Shown: piece by piece, positions 8,922 through 17,780 of the stretch
Layout of the letters: the number at the start of each line of letters is the position of its first letter
Numbering within the stretch: the first letter of the stretch is position 1
From: Azospirillum canadense
GTDB lineage: Bacteria > Pseudomonadota > Alphaproteobacteria > Azospirillales > Azospirillaceae
Direction: 5' to 3'
Length of the DNA stretch: 64,000 nucleotides
Assembly: GCF_025961225.1 (NCBI RefSeq)
Contig: NZ_JAOQNG010000003.1
Coordinates: 558,001 to 622,000, forward strand
The notes under the pieces: model-generated
Database searches by the model: none
Seen by the model: the letters and a program-made list of their open reading frames with translations, nothing else
Told to the model about the DNA's origin: nothing
Program-made: the position numbers and the translations under genes

Positions 8922-8957
8922 AAAACGGGCGGCGCTCGGCGCGGCCCGTTTTCGTTT
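8922..8957 (+). terminator. Rho-independent terminator
   Basis: AAAACGGGC pairs with GCCCGTTTT across 13 bases, followed by TTTTCGTTTG. It is the best terminator in this stretch and closes the small-ORF transcript. Because of the A-tract on the other side it could work in both directions. The stretch 8958-9292 has no recognisable gene. Confidence 0.75.
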
Positions 8958-9292
8958 GTGCATAAACTCTCAGCATTATCCGTCATCGACCAGAAGCGAA
9001 GAAGCCTGCTGGCTCGTCCTCATCCTCTCTCGTATCCGAGCCTGGGCCTCTTGGGTCCAAAGCCACGTCTCCTGAACGGGGACGGCTCTCCTCCTCGCTC
9101 AGGCTTTCGGCCGGCGTCTTGCCGTGATCGTCATCTCTTCCTGAAAGCATAGCGCCCTTTGTCAGATAAACAACGCCAATATCAAACAATTCAGGTACGT
9201 GGGGCTACGCGGCCAGCTGTCGTAAAACGCCGGAAAAAGGGTGCGGTGTGTTCGTCATCAATGTCGTGATCCACGTCCAGTGCAATTTGTAA

Positions 9293-9553
9293 GCTGGGAC
9301 ACCGCTTATCCAGGCCTTGCGGTTGCTTGGCGTTAACGACAAGCGTCTGCTGAATCTACTGGATCTAATACGGGCCGACGACGGAACGGTTGCCGCGACG
9401 ATGGAGCAGTTTTCGATCCACGTCGATCTCAAAACGCGCAAGGTCGTTCCGTTCGGCCCGGCAACGCCAAAGCGGTTGGCCGCCTTGGCGGATGTCCACG
9501 CCAGGTTTCCCTTGCCGCCCGGCCACCAGCGTCGGCACCACTGTGGCGCGTAG
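9293..9553 (+). pseudogene. Remnant of a 4HBT-type acyl-CoA thioesterase
   Basis: About 75 residues from GTPL to RFPLPPG match the C-terminal half of hot-dog thioesterase-like proteins: LLGVNDKRL, ADDGTVAATMEQFSIHVDLKTRKVVPF, then a helical RLAALADVHARF. A stop codon (TAA at 9290) cuts the frame just before, and the catalytic N-terminal half is missing. No start codon or ribosome site suits the fragment. I call it a gene remnant from pattern resemblance only; a search is needed to confirm. Confidence 0.45.
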
Positions 9554-10325
9554 CAGGGGCGGGTCGTGGAGTGAAGCGGCAATCGGACCCGTGCCCCCGG
9601 TTCGCCAATTTGCCGCAATCGAGTTTTACCCGGACGCTGGTCTCAAGAGGTTCGGTATGGGCGTTGTTAACTTGCCCCTCGTTTCTAAGAATTTGTTTGT
9701 AACGGAGGCGTTCCGAGCCGCGCCAGACGGGATGCTACTTTAAGCTGAATAACGGTGTTGCGCCGGGGGCGCGATCTGGTAGGGCTATCGCCCTCGTCAA
9801 CAGCCATCAGGTCAACATTTTATGGGCACTGCCGTTCATCCCGCAAGCACCACGCCGGCCTCGTGGGATGCGTTCTCGGACGTCGATGCCTTCGTGGAGG
9901 AAGTGCTGAGCGAATTGACGGCGATGGCGGCGGACGGCACGCGGGCAACCCGCTCGGGACCGAAGCCGGCGCTGACCGGTGCGCCCTTGCGCAAAGCGAT
10001 CATGGCCATTTGGTGTGTCGGTTACTGTGGCATGCAGTGGCGGGCCATCGGCCAGCTCTCCGGCATCCCCTTCGGCACGCTCTTTGCGCTGTTCGCCCGC
10101 TGGACCCGGCTCGGACTGTGGCGCCGGCTGCTCGACCGGCTGCGGCGGACGTGGCGGCTGGCCTGCGGCGACACGCCGGACCCGAGCACCGTCGTGATCG
10201 ACAGCCGCACCTGTCGCTCCGCTCCGAGTTGTTTTGCCCGGGGCGTTGATGGCGGCAAGAAGATGCGCGGCGTGAAGGTTCACATCACCGTCGAGAAATA
10301 CGGCCTCCCGCTGGCGATTGACGCC

Positions 10326-12136
10326 TCACCAGCCAACGTGCACGACACCAAAGGCATCGTGCCAGTCCTGCACCAGCTCGCTGGGCGCGGCTTCCAAGGG
10401 CCTGCCATCGGCGACCTCGGCTATCGCGGCAAGCGTCTGGCCAAGACCGGTGAGGACCTCGGCATCCCCATCCAGCCGATCGCGCGAGGCCGCGACGGGG
10501 TGTTCCTCCCCACCGAGATTGCGTGGGTCGTGGAAGTAGTCTTTACGCAATTGACAAAACCGGACGTGCTCGCTTTCCGTGCTGGTGGGCAGCACGTAGC
10601 GGATCTCAACATCAGCATCGGTAACGACGACACGGTCGATGAGCAGCAATACGAGTTGCCGACGCTGCTCGAAGGTCGCGGCGGCAAGCCCGTGCTGGAC
10701 ACGCGTGCGGAACGCCTCCAGTGACGCTGCCACGCCGGCCAGATGCTGCTGGCGCGCGGCATCATTGCGCAGCAGCTCCTCCTGGCTAGCCAGGGCCTGT
10801 ATCTGCTGCTCCCGGTCACGCCGGCGTCGCTCATACTCATCGAGCGGAATGACCGCCCGTAGATAGGCGTCGGTGAGCCGCTCGAGCTGCTGGCCGAGGT
10901 GGGCCTGGGCGCGGTGCAGCGTCTCGCGACGCGCGAGCAATTCCTGCGGCAGCCACGCCCCGCCATGGGCGCGTGCCACCGCGGCGGCGAGCGGTTCCGG
11001 TTCCCTCAGCAAGGCGCAGAGATCGTTCCAGACCACCTCGTCGAGCTGGTCAGCCGGGATAGAGCGAGCGGGGCAGCATGCCGCGCGGGACGCGCTGCTC
11101 CTTCGCCCCTTCCCGGTGCACAAATAGTAGGAGGTCCGGCCATTGGCCACCCGCGCCGTGCAGGCCATGCCGCAGCACCCGCAGCTCACCAGCACGCGCA
11201 AGAGGTACGGGTGGGCGGTGTTGTTCCGCCGCGCGAAGGAGCGGTTGGTGGCCAGCTTCGCCTGGACCTCGTCGAAGTGCGCTTGGCTGACCACGGCGGG
11301 GACCGGTCCGACCGGGACCCAGGTGTCGGCGGGTTGCGGCACCGCCGTGTCGTGTGACCGGCCGATGGGGTGCGTCGCCGAGCGCCGGTGCGTGGGTGGG
11401 CGGCAGCGCGTGCGTTGCGCATAAACCTGCCCGGTGTAAGTCGGGTTGCACAAAATCCCCCGGATCGTCGGGCCGGACCAGCACGGTTTGCCCGAGGGGG
11501 TGGGTACGCCGCGCGCATCGAGATGGCGGGCGAGGTCCATCAGCGAGGTGCCCGGCTCGCGGTATAGGGCAAACAGCTCGGCCACGACGGCGGCCTCGGC
11601 CGGCTCGAGGGTAACACCACGCGGGTCGCGCGGCCGGTCCGGGTGCAGGCGATAGCCGTAGGGCGGATACGTCCATGGCAGCAGCAGACCGGCGCGCAGC
11701 TTGGCCAGCCGGCCGCGGCGCATGCGTTCGGCAATCAGCGTCCGCTCGTACTCCGCCACCGCCCCGCGGATCTGCAGCAGCAGATGGTCATGAGGGTCAT
11801 CGCTCATCGGCCGGTCCAGAAACTCGGCGATGCAGCCAAACCGGGCCCATTCCTCCAGCAACACCATCTGGTGCACGTCGTTGCGCGCCAGACGGTCCGG
11901 CGCGGTGACGAGCACGCGGTCACACTCGCGGCTCTTCACGGCGTCACGCAGGCGGTCGAGCCCCGGGCGCGCCAACGTGGCGCCGCTGTAGCCATCGTCG
12001 CGGAAGACATGGCCCGCACCCAGCCTTCGGCCGTGTGTGCGTGCACATGCGCGGTCAGGCGCTCGAATTGCTGCTCAATGGTCTGGTGGTCGACTTGGTG
12101 GCTGGTCGAGACGCGACCATAGATCGCTACGCGCAT
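10326..12136 (-). pseudogene. Large serine recombinase with one frameshift
   Basis: Resolvase-type recombinase of about 600 residues. The N-terminal catalytic domain starts MRVAIYGRVSTSHQ with the nucleophilic Ser. The reading frame then shifts near 12010-12025: HVFRDDGYSGATLA, expected next, is present in the other frame, so one base has been lost or gained. The second frame covers the rest: LVTAPDRLARN, the Recombinase domain, a Cys-rich zinc ribbon (CGCCGMACTARV) and a coiled coil. GGAGGTGTGTC precedes the ATG. The frame has no stop inside the element and runs about 70 codons into the flanking IS5. The related recombinase at 35037 is intact. Confidence 0.82.
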
Positions 12137-12443
12137 GACACACCTCCGGCCGGATCGGGGGCGCCCACGTCGGGGTTGGCGCCGGTGCGGTCATCGCCCA
12201 CTGCAGAAGGAGTTGATCGGCCCGGTCCCAACGCTGCTGACTGGTTGGCGTCGACACACCGGTGCGCCGAACGCGCCAAGGACACCGCTTTTGCCGCCGC
12301 ATCCTTCCCTCCTTGGTGAGTGACCTCACCGCAGAGGTAGGACACAACCGCCTCCCACCCGCCGCCCCGCACGTATGACAAGCTCAGCTGAAGATGCCCT
12401 GTGCGCGTCAGGCAGAACTTGTCATTTGTGATTAGACCATTGA
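10533..12443 (-). mobile_element. Serine-recombinase mobile element, copy 1
   Basis: About 1911 bp inserted in an IS5 transposase gene; removing it and one GA restores the transposase frame (GTGGA joined to GCGCTCC). Its ends, read outward, share TTGTCA-N-TTG-N-G followed by GAC, an imperfect inverted repeat. It carries only the recombinase and a short ORF in front of it. Size and layout match the second copy at 34723-36643. Confidence 0.65.
12075..12302 (-). CDS. Short ORF preceding the recombinase
   Basis: A 75-residue basic, Pro-rich ORF (MRRQKRCPWRVRR...) with an excellent ribosome site, AAGGAGG five bases before the ATG. It overlaps the recombinase start at 12136 by about 60 bases, suggesting translational coupling. 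I recognise no family. The residues QRWDRADQLLLQW could form a helix. It could be an accessory protein for recombination or just a coupling leader. The same place in copy 2 holds a different-looking short ORF. Confidence 0.4.
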   Translation of the reverse strand: MRRQKRCPWRVRRTGVSTPTSQQRWDRADQLLLQWAMTAPAPTPTWAPPIRPEVCHARSDLWSRLDQPPSRPPDH

Positions 12444-12611
12444 GCGCTCCTTCAGCTGGATCACGCGCTACCGTCGATTGAACACTATTGTGGAGCGGAC
12501 GAAGGAGCACCTCGTCACGTTCGTCGAGATCGTCTTCATCTCGATCCTCTCCAGGCGCCTGAAGCGGCTCGTTCCCCAGGAGGTCAGCGCGTGACTGCTA
12601 CGAACAGCTTC

Positions 12612-12814
12612 TGAGTCACGCCAACCCGCAGGCTGTGCCCGGAGAACCGGTGGAGGATGCCGGCCTGAGCGGTGCGGTCGTTCAGGGTCGCTACGGCCGC
12701 GACGGTGGAGATGGGCGACACGCCTCGGCGATGGATGCCGACGAACAGCGTGTCGGCTGCTTCGGTGACGACCCGATGGCACTCCGGCTGTGTCGCATGG
12801 AGTGAAGTGGGCAC
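12612..12814 (-). pseudogene. C-terminal remnant of a tyrosine recombinase/integrase
   Basis: The minus-strand frame contains ADTLFVGIHRRG, VAAVATLNDRTAQAGI and then FSGHSLRVGVTQ. The last motif fits the HxxR box of phage-type integrases. The IS5 end follows directly (after GVTQ), so the active-site Tyr region is lost, and no N-terminal domain is found upstream. The stretch up to 12940 holds nothing else that I recognise. Assigned from the single motif and its spacing. Confidence 0.5.
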
Positions 12815-12940
12815 GGACGAGCCATTGAATGGGGCTTTCCCTACGCGCGCCTACCTGTCTTTGCCAAGCTTGCGGACGGATCGCTCCGGCTCTGGTAAAA
12901 ATTGGTTTTGCAATCGCAGCCCCGTGAATGAGGATGGGAA

Positions 12941-13795
12941 ATGCTGAAGACGCTTGTGGTTGCCTTGCTGTTCGGCTTTACGCCGATGGCCGCCCACGCT
13001 GCCGCAACCGCCTGCCCGGAGCATTTTCTCGACGGCGAGCCGCCGCGCCTGGTGAACGAGAAGTTGGCCGCCAAGACGCGCGAGCTGTGCAACAGAGGGT
13101 TCGCGGAACTGCACTCTGGGATCACGCGCACCGCCCTGTGGTCGGCGGAACACCTGACCAAGGAGCGTCTGGAGCAGCAACGCGGTCTGGAGCGCAAGAA
13201 CACCTTCCATGCCGACCCGCGCCTGCCGCCGGATGAACGCGCCGAACTGGCCGACTACATCCGCTCCGGCTACGACCGCGGCCACATGGCGCCGTCCGGG
13301 GACATGCCGGACGCCCAGTCGCAGGACGAGTCGTTCTCCCTGGCCAACATGGTCCCGCAGAACTCAAACAACAATCGTAACCTCTGGGAGGGCATCGAAT
13401 CGGCCGTGCGCGACCTGACCCGCAAGGATGGCGAGGTCTATGTCGTCACGGGGCCGATCTTCCAGGGGCAGAACCTGCAGCGCATCGGTGGCCGCGTGCT
13501 GGTCCCGACCCACCTCTACAAGGCGATCTACGACAGCAAGCGGCGCCAAGCGGGGGCTTACCTGGTGACCAACGCCGAGGGCAACGAGTACCAGCGCGTC
13601 TCCATTGCTGACCTGGAAGAGGTCGCGGGCATCGATCCGTTTCCAAGTCTGCCACGCGCGGTCAAGTCGATGGCGATGGACCTGCCGCAGCCGCGGCCGC
13701 ATGGCCGCTCCGGCGGCAAGAAGCAGACGGCCGAAGCGGAGCAGCCTTTCCAAGAAAAGGCTGTTCTTGAGTTCCTGAAGAAACTTCTGCATTGA
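12941..13795 (+). CDS. Exported DNA/RNA non-specific endonuclease (NUC1 family)
   Basis: A 284-residue beta-beta-alpha-metal nuclease with a signal peptide (LVVALLFGFTPMAAHAA), so active in the periplasm or outside the cell. The catalytic motif is YDRGHMAPSGD at about residues 110-120 with the general-base His, and the Mg-ligand Asn is in MVPQNSNNNRNLW. Cys residues CPEHF and ELCNR may form a disulphide. It hydrolyses double- and single-stranded nucleic acids in characterised relatives such as Serratia NucA. The ATG has GAGGATGGG upstream. The small gene 9 bases downstream is probably in the same transcript. Confidence 0.9.
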   Translation: MLKTLVVALLFGFTPMAAHAAATACPEHFLDGEPPRLVNEKLAAKTRELCNRGFAELHSGITRTALWSAEHLTKERLEQQRGLERKNTFHADPRLPPDERAELADYIRSGYDRGHMAPSGDMPDAQSQDESFSLANMVPQNSNNNRNLWEGIESAVRDLTRKDGEVYVVTGPIFQGQNLQRIGGRVLVPTHLYKAIYDSKRRQAGAYLVTNAEGNEYQRVSIADLEEVAGIDPFPSLPRAVKSMAMDLPQPRPHGRSGGKKQTAEAEQPFQEKAVLEFLKKLLH

Positions 13796-13804
13796 GAGGG
13801 CAGC

Positions 13805-14059
13805 ATGGCAAGCATCGATCCTTACCGCAATGACGCCGACGCCCTGGAGATTGGCGACTTGAAGGTTGAGAACGGGACCGACAAGGTCGCGATCTATGGC
13901 TCGGTGGACCTGACCCGAGACCGGCAGGGGCTCGCCCAGGCCAAAGCTCTGAAAGCCGTGCTGGACAAGGTCGTGAAGGTCCTGGAAGCTGATAAGAACC
14001 TTCCCGAGCGGATCGAGCCACCGAAGGCCCCGGACCAGGTAAAAAACCCGTTTTCCTGA
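13805..14059 (+). CDS. Hypothetical 84-residue protein after the nuclease
   Basis: A short acidic-to-neutral protein with no signal peptide or membrane segment. Residues about 15-35 look like paired beta strands (ALEIGDLKVENGTDKVAIYGSVDL) and about 40-62 like one helix (GLAQAKALKAVLDKVVKVLE). The ribosome site GAGAGGG precedes the ATG. It starts nine bases after the nuclease stop, so the two are very likely cotranscribed. I do not recognise a family. A cytoplasmic nuclease inhibitor is conceivable from context only. The 14060-14106 stretch has no further signal. Confidence 0.6.
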   Translation: MASIDPYRNDADALEIGDLKVENGTDKVAIYGSVDLTRDRQGLAQAKALKAVLDKVVKVLEADKNLPERIEPPKAPDQVKNPFS

Positions 14060-14368
14060 TTTTCTCAGGAGGCGCGAGGAAGCCATTGAGGCGTTCACCT
14101 TTGGGAATGCATCCGGGGCTACGTGGTGACGCGCTCAACAATCGGCCCTCGCTTGGAGGGCTGGAACTGGCGGCATGTGCGGCCATTCGGACCGCGTCCC
14201 CTCAATCGGCACCAGCGCCAACGCGTCCAACGCCAAGCCGCTGGTCGGCGGCCATCTGTCGCCGTCAACGCACGGCCCGTGTCGTGGAGGGGCAAGACTG
14301 CCCGATGGACGAGCGACTGCAGCGTGCGGCACACTGTGCGCCCATAGGAAAGCCTGGGAGAGGGTGAA

Positions 14369-15025
14369 TTGGCCGATCGTTTGGATGCCGAGGCCCAGCG
14401 GAATGCGAAACGCTTGCTCAAGCCTCTTCTGGTGCAGGCGCAGGTCAAGGTGCGTTCCGGAGAACCTCCGGCGGCGGCTTTCGGTCCGGGTGCGGTTCCG
14501 GCTGCGATGTGGCCTTCCTTGAAGCGGTCGAACCTCGCGGGCGTCCACATCTACCACACTGGCACCGGATGGCAGGCGGACATCCTGCTCAAGACCTCGG
14601 CGCCCGGGGACGAAGCCATCATCGGCACCGACGCCGTCCAGGGGTGCTCGACGCGGGAGGAAGCCGTCGAGGCCGCGATCGACATGCTCGCCACCGTGAT
14701 CCTGATCGAGACCGGCCAAGCGGCGCCCACAACCGAAGCTCAATCCGCGGAGGACCATCTCACCTTCGAACTGGAAGGGCTTCCGATTACGCTGGAGCCA
14801 AACTTCCATGAGGCGGTGCCGCAGACCGTGCGCGACATCCCGACCAGCGACGTCAAGCAGACCCTGATCCGGTATCTGTCCGCTGATTTTCCGAATGGCG
14901 TGACACGGGACGCCTTCGCCGCGCTGCCCTCAGAACGACGAGGCAGCTATGTGGGATTGGCGGCGGCCCTGCTGCAACGCGGCGTACTCGAATTTAGGCG
15001 CGAGCATGGCGCAACCGCCAAGTAG
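14369..15025 (+). CDS. Hypothetical 218-residue protein (segment A)
   Basis: Conserved between segments A and B with scattered substitutions, so it is a real gene. It probably starts at a TTG preceded by GGGAGAGGG. An N-terminal amphipathic region is followed by a mixed beta segment (LAGVHIYHTGTGWQADILLKT), a helix with EEAVEAAIDMLATVILIETG and a C-terminal part ending in a helix pair (RDAFAALPSERRGSYVGLAAALLQRGVLEF) that resembles a winged-helix-like fold. No known domain is recognised, and no signal peptide or membrane segment is seen. Confidence 0.7.
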   Translation: MADRLDAEAQRNAKRLLKPLLVQAQVKVRSGEPPAAAFGPGAVPAAMWPSLKRSNLAGVHIYHTGTGWQADILLKTSAPGDEAIIGTDAVQGCSTREEAVEAAIDMLATVILIETGQAAPTTEAQSAEDHLTFELEGLPITLEPNFHEAVPQTVRDIPTSDVKQTLIRYLSADFPNGVTRDAFAALPSERRGSYVGLAAALLQRGVLEFRREHGATAK

Positions 15026-15197
15026 CCGGTGTGCTGACTTCACCTTCAACATATGGACCGGAGACCGCGGCCCGCCGTTCCGTTTTAGGCCTCGCTGTGG
15101 CTCATCCTGCACGATGTTGCTGGTTATGATCGCTGAACACGCGAGGGCTCGCCGCTCATTTTCCGAGCCCTATGGCAACCAGCAAGGAGGAACCCAA

Positions 15198-15551
15198 GTG
15201 TCCTTTTCCACGTCGGGCAGCATCCCCGTCGATCCCAAGCTGGAGGCCCGCCGCCGCTTGACCGACGCCATCGCCATGTACCTGCAGGTGTGTACGGAGT
15301 TGGCCGCCGCGACGGAACGCGCCACCGCAACGAGTGGCAGCATTGACACCGCAGCGCGGCGGAAGGCCTACCAGACGCTCAGCGAACTCGGCGACCAAGT
15401 CCGGTTGGCGCAGCGCCGACTGGTGACCGTGTCTCGGCAGGTCCGCCGCATCATGCCGGCCGTCGATATCGAGGATGTGGCGAAGAAGCTCGACAAGAGA
15501 GACACCCCCGAGAGTGCCGCTGTTCTCGTGAAGGCCGCCCTCGCCGGCTGA
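15198..15551 (+). CDS. Hypothetical 117-residue helical protein (segment A)
   Basis: Starts at GTG with AAGGAGG seven bases upstream. Almost wholly alpha-helical: residues about 15-45 (DPKLEARRRLTDAIAMYLQ), 55-90 with Arg-rich heptads (GDQVRLAQRRLVTVSRQVRR) and a C-terminal helix. It may be a coiled-coil adaptor. The segment B copy is nearly identical. No family recognised. A strong hairpin lies 69 bases downstream. Confidence 0.7.
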   Translation: MSFSTSGSIPVDPKLEARRRLTDAIAMYLQVCTELAAATERATATSGSIDTAARRKAYQTLSELGDQVRLAQRRLVTVSRQVRRIMPAVDIEDVAKKLDKRDTPESAAVLVKAALAG

Positions 15552-15620
15552 TGCGAGCGGTGCTTGAACGAAGACGATTGTCCCAGGCGGCGAGAGGCCG
15601 CCCCGAGGTGGCCCATCCGT

Positions 15621-15644
15621 GAGTGCCGGGTGAACCCGGCACTC
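15621..15644. terminator. Hairpin between convergent genes (segment A)
   Basis: An 11-bp perfect stem, GAGTGCCGGGT with ACCCGGCACTC, lies between the plus-strand helical protein gene and the minus-strand aldo-keto reductase. It is conserved in segment B at 38471-38494. No T-tract follows, so it may terminate weakly or act as a mRNA-stabilising hairpin. Confidence 0.5.
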
Positions 15645-15707
15645 GCCGCTTCCCAAGCAAGCCGACCCTGGCCCGGTCGGGACTGGGGCACAGTCCCGTG
15701 ACGTGGC

Positions 15708-16733
15708 CTATGGTCTCACCACTGGCGTGGTCCGCACCGGGCGTCCCTCGATGGGGTAGGCAGGGTCGTTGTAGCCTGGAGACGAAGGATGTCCGGGCGT
15801 CACCAGCCGGTCGATCAAGGCCTCGTCCTCGGCGGTGAAGGCGTAATCCAGCGCGCCGAGGTAAGCGCGCCATTGCTCGTCCGTGCGCGGCCCGGCGATC
15901 GGCGCGGTCACAAGGCGGTTGTTGAGCACCCAGGCAACAGCGAACTGTCCCGCTGTGATGCCGCGCGCGTCGGCATGGCTCTTGATTTCCTGGGCGATCT
16001 CCAGACTTTCCGGGCGCCATTCCGTGTTCATCATGCGCTGGTCCTTGCGGCCGGCGCGAGTATCGGGGGGCGGTTCGTCGCTGGGACGATACTTCGCGGT
16101 GAGCACGCCGCGGGCAAGGGGACTGTAGGGGACCACGCCCAAACCGAAGTGGCCACAGGCGGGCAGGATCTCGACCTCCGGCATGCGGTTGAGGGCGTTG
16201 TAATAGGGCTGGCAGGCCACCGGCCGGTCAACACCCAGACCGTCGCACAGACGGCAGATCTCGGCGATGCGCCAGGACCGGAAGTTGGACACGCCGAAGG
16301 CGCGGATCTTGCCGCTGCGGATCAGGTCGCCCAGCGCGGCAACGGTTTCCTCCAGCGGCGTGTCGGGGTCTTCGCGGTGCAGATAGTACAGGTCGATCCA
16401 ATCCGTGCCAAAGCGCCGAAGGCTCGCGGCGCATGCCACGTTCAGCCGGCGCCGCGAGAGGCCGCGCTGGTTCGGGTCCGGTCCCGTCGGATTGCCGACC
16501 TTGGTTGCCACCACCCAGCGTTCACGATCGCCCTTCACGGCGCGGCCGACGATTTCCTCCGACCGGCCGTCGTTGTAGACGTCGGCGGTGTCGATGAAGT
16601 TGATGCCGGCCTCCGCGGCCTGCGCGATGATCCGCGCAGCCGTCGGCTCGTCGGTGGGGCCACCGAACATCATGGCGCCGAGGCACAGCGGCGACACCTT
16701 CACGCCACTGCGGCCGAGTTTGCGGTAGTCCAT
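15708..16733 (-). CDS. Aldo/keto reductase (segment A)
   Basis: A 341-residue NADP-dependent oxidoreductase of the AKR superfamily with a (beta/alpha)8 barrel. The catalytic tetrad is visible: Asp and Tyr in DTADVYNDGRSEE, Lys in WVVATKVG and His in LYYLHREDPDTP. The C-terminal cofactor region contains VAWVLNNRLVTAPIAGPRT. The start is the ATG of MDYRKLGRSG because GGGAGGG lies eight bases upstream; an upstream GTG is too close to it. The physiological aldehyde or ketone is unknown. The copy in segment B differs at about a dozen residues. Confidence 0.92.
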   Translation of the reverse strand: MDYRKLGRSGVKVSPLCLGAMMFGGPTDEPTAARIIAQAAEAGINFIDTADVYNDGRSEEIVGRAVKGDRERWVVATKVGNPTGPDPNQRGLSRRRLNVACAASLRRFGTDWIDLYYLHREDPDTPLEETVAALGDLIRSGKIRAFGVSNFRSWRIAEICRLCDGLGVDRPVACQPYYNALNRMPEVEILPACGHFGLGVVPYSPLARGVLTAKYRPSDEPPPDTRAGRKDQRMMNTEWRPESLEIAQEIKSHADARGITAGQFAVAWVLNNRLVTAPIAGPRTDEQWRAYLGALDYAFTAEDEALIDRLVTPGHPSSPGYNDPAYPIEGRPVRTTPVVRP

Positions 16734-17067
16734 CCTTTTCACCCTCCCGTTCCGCTTTTTTGGGCGGCTCAGCCCGTCAGTTTGGCTGTGCGCGTGCGGA
16801 GATGATCATGGACATCCCGGACAGCATGTTGAATATGGTTTTCACGCGCGCAACCGGGTGCTGATGGTATCGGCATCGCTATGGACGTGACGGTCGTGCG
16901 TTGCTCTGGACCGAGGACCGCCCGGTGGCGCAGCAACCTATTCTCCATTTGCCTATCGGTTCTATCATTGGCCAAAGCAATTTGCTCGGAATGGCATTCT
17001 TTCGCCATGGGGTTTGGCGGAAGGGGATTTGTGTGAACGGGGACAGGAACAGCCTGTTGGGCATGGC
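16734..17067. other. Intergenic stretch (segment A)
   Basis: About 330 bp without a recognisable gene between divergent genes; it should hold promoters for both. Segment B has the same sequence but with a 2.3 kb insertion (39714 to about 42040) at a point equivalent to about 16850. Confidence 0.5.
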
Positions 17068-17610
17068 ATGAGCATGGGTGTCTGGGATTTCGGCGCGGCC
17101 GATGACGATTCGGTCGGGCGATTGGTGGATGGGCTTGGGCTGGCTTCCGGTGAGCGATCAGGCCAGGAGCGAGTTGTGCTTGAGCGTGTGATGGCTGAAG
17201 TCCGGCGACCGGGCGCGGACGGGCTGGTCTGGGCGGCGGTGGCACTGCGCCTGCTCGCCGGTGGCGCCGAGCCTTCGGCGATCGGAGACGTGGTGACCTG
17301 GAGGCGGGTGGTGGCGACCCTCGACCGGGCCGCGTGGTTTGCCGCGGCCGGCCCCGATGCGAAAGCGCTCTACGACGCGGTGATCGAACAGGTGTTAGCG
17401 GAACACGCCTGCACGGGCCTGCGGCCGACCATGAGCGAGGTCCTGGGCCGGATCGCCGCTCTGCCGGCACCCGTCATCGTCGCGGGGGTGCTGGAATTCA
17501 CGTCGGGCTTTTTCGACAACGAGGAGAGCGCGGTGCTCGCCCCGGCTTTCGTGGAGGTGGTGGAGGCGCAAGCGGCAGCGCGGATGGGGGTAGGGGGCTC
17601 GCTGCGCTGA
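17068..17610 (+). CDS. Hypothetical 180-residue Ala-rich protein (segment A)
   Basis: The start MSMGVWDFG is preferred because the same start is conserved in segment B (MSMDVWDFG), while the upstream extension is not. The protein is helical: a helix around RSGQERVVLERVMAEVRRP, a helical pair with LVWAAVALRLLAGG, and a conserved C-terminal half (AAWFAAAGPDAKALYDAVIEQVL, then GFFDNEESAVLAPAF). It may be a helical-repeat-like scaffold. No family is recognised and no signal peptide is seen. Confidence 0.65.
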   Translation: MSMGVWDFGAADDDSVGRLVDGLGLASGERSGQERVVLERVMAEVRRPGADGLVWAAVALRLLAGGAEPSAIGDVVTWRRVVATLDRAAWFAAAGPDAKALYDAVIEQVLAEHACTGLRPTMSEVLGRIAALPAPVIVAGVLEFTSGFFDNEESAVLAPAFVEVVEAQAAARMGVGGSLR

Positions 17611-17780
17611 ACTTTACTGTCTCCCGTTTCATCAGGCGTAGGGCGTCGTGCATAAGGACGGCGCGCATGTCTTACGAGAGAAGCCGCACTTTTCCGTGTT
17701 GCTGACTTGAGAGAATAATCGGGAACTCGACAACTTTCTCTTCGTTCGGTTAGCAGATCATTTTCCCTTGGAGATCGTTA

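Larger units (their letters stand above)
9822..12597 (+). pseudogene. IS5-family transposase, interrupted
   Basis: The N-terminal 238 residues (9822-10534) and the C-terminal 51 residues (12444-12597) of a DDE transposase are separated by a 1.9 kb insertion. Together they match the intact 287-residue copy at 50563-51426. The first Asp (VVIDSRTCRSAPS) and second Asp (GDLGYRG) are in the left part. The catalytic Glu region (ERSFSWITRYRRLN) starts right at the junction on the other side. The insertion point is defined to within a GA dinucleotide. The split gene cannot make an active protein. Confidence 0.8.
9689..12611 (+). mobile_element. IS5-family element split by a serine-recombinase element
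   Basis: The ends GAATTTGTTTGTAAC (left) and GCTACGAACAGCTTC (right) form an imperfect inverted repeat that matches the ends of the complete related copy at 50430-51443. The outside bases are TAA and TGA, in line with the TNA target of this group but not identical. A 1.9 kb element occupies 10533-12443 inside its transposase gene. At the right border the IS interrupts an integrase remnant. Confidence 0.75.
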
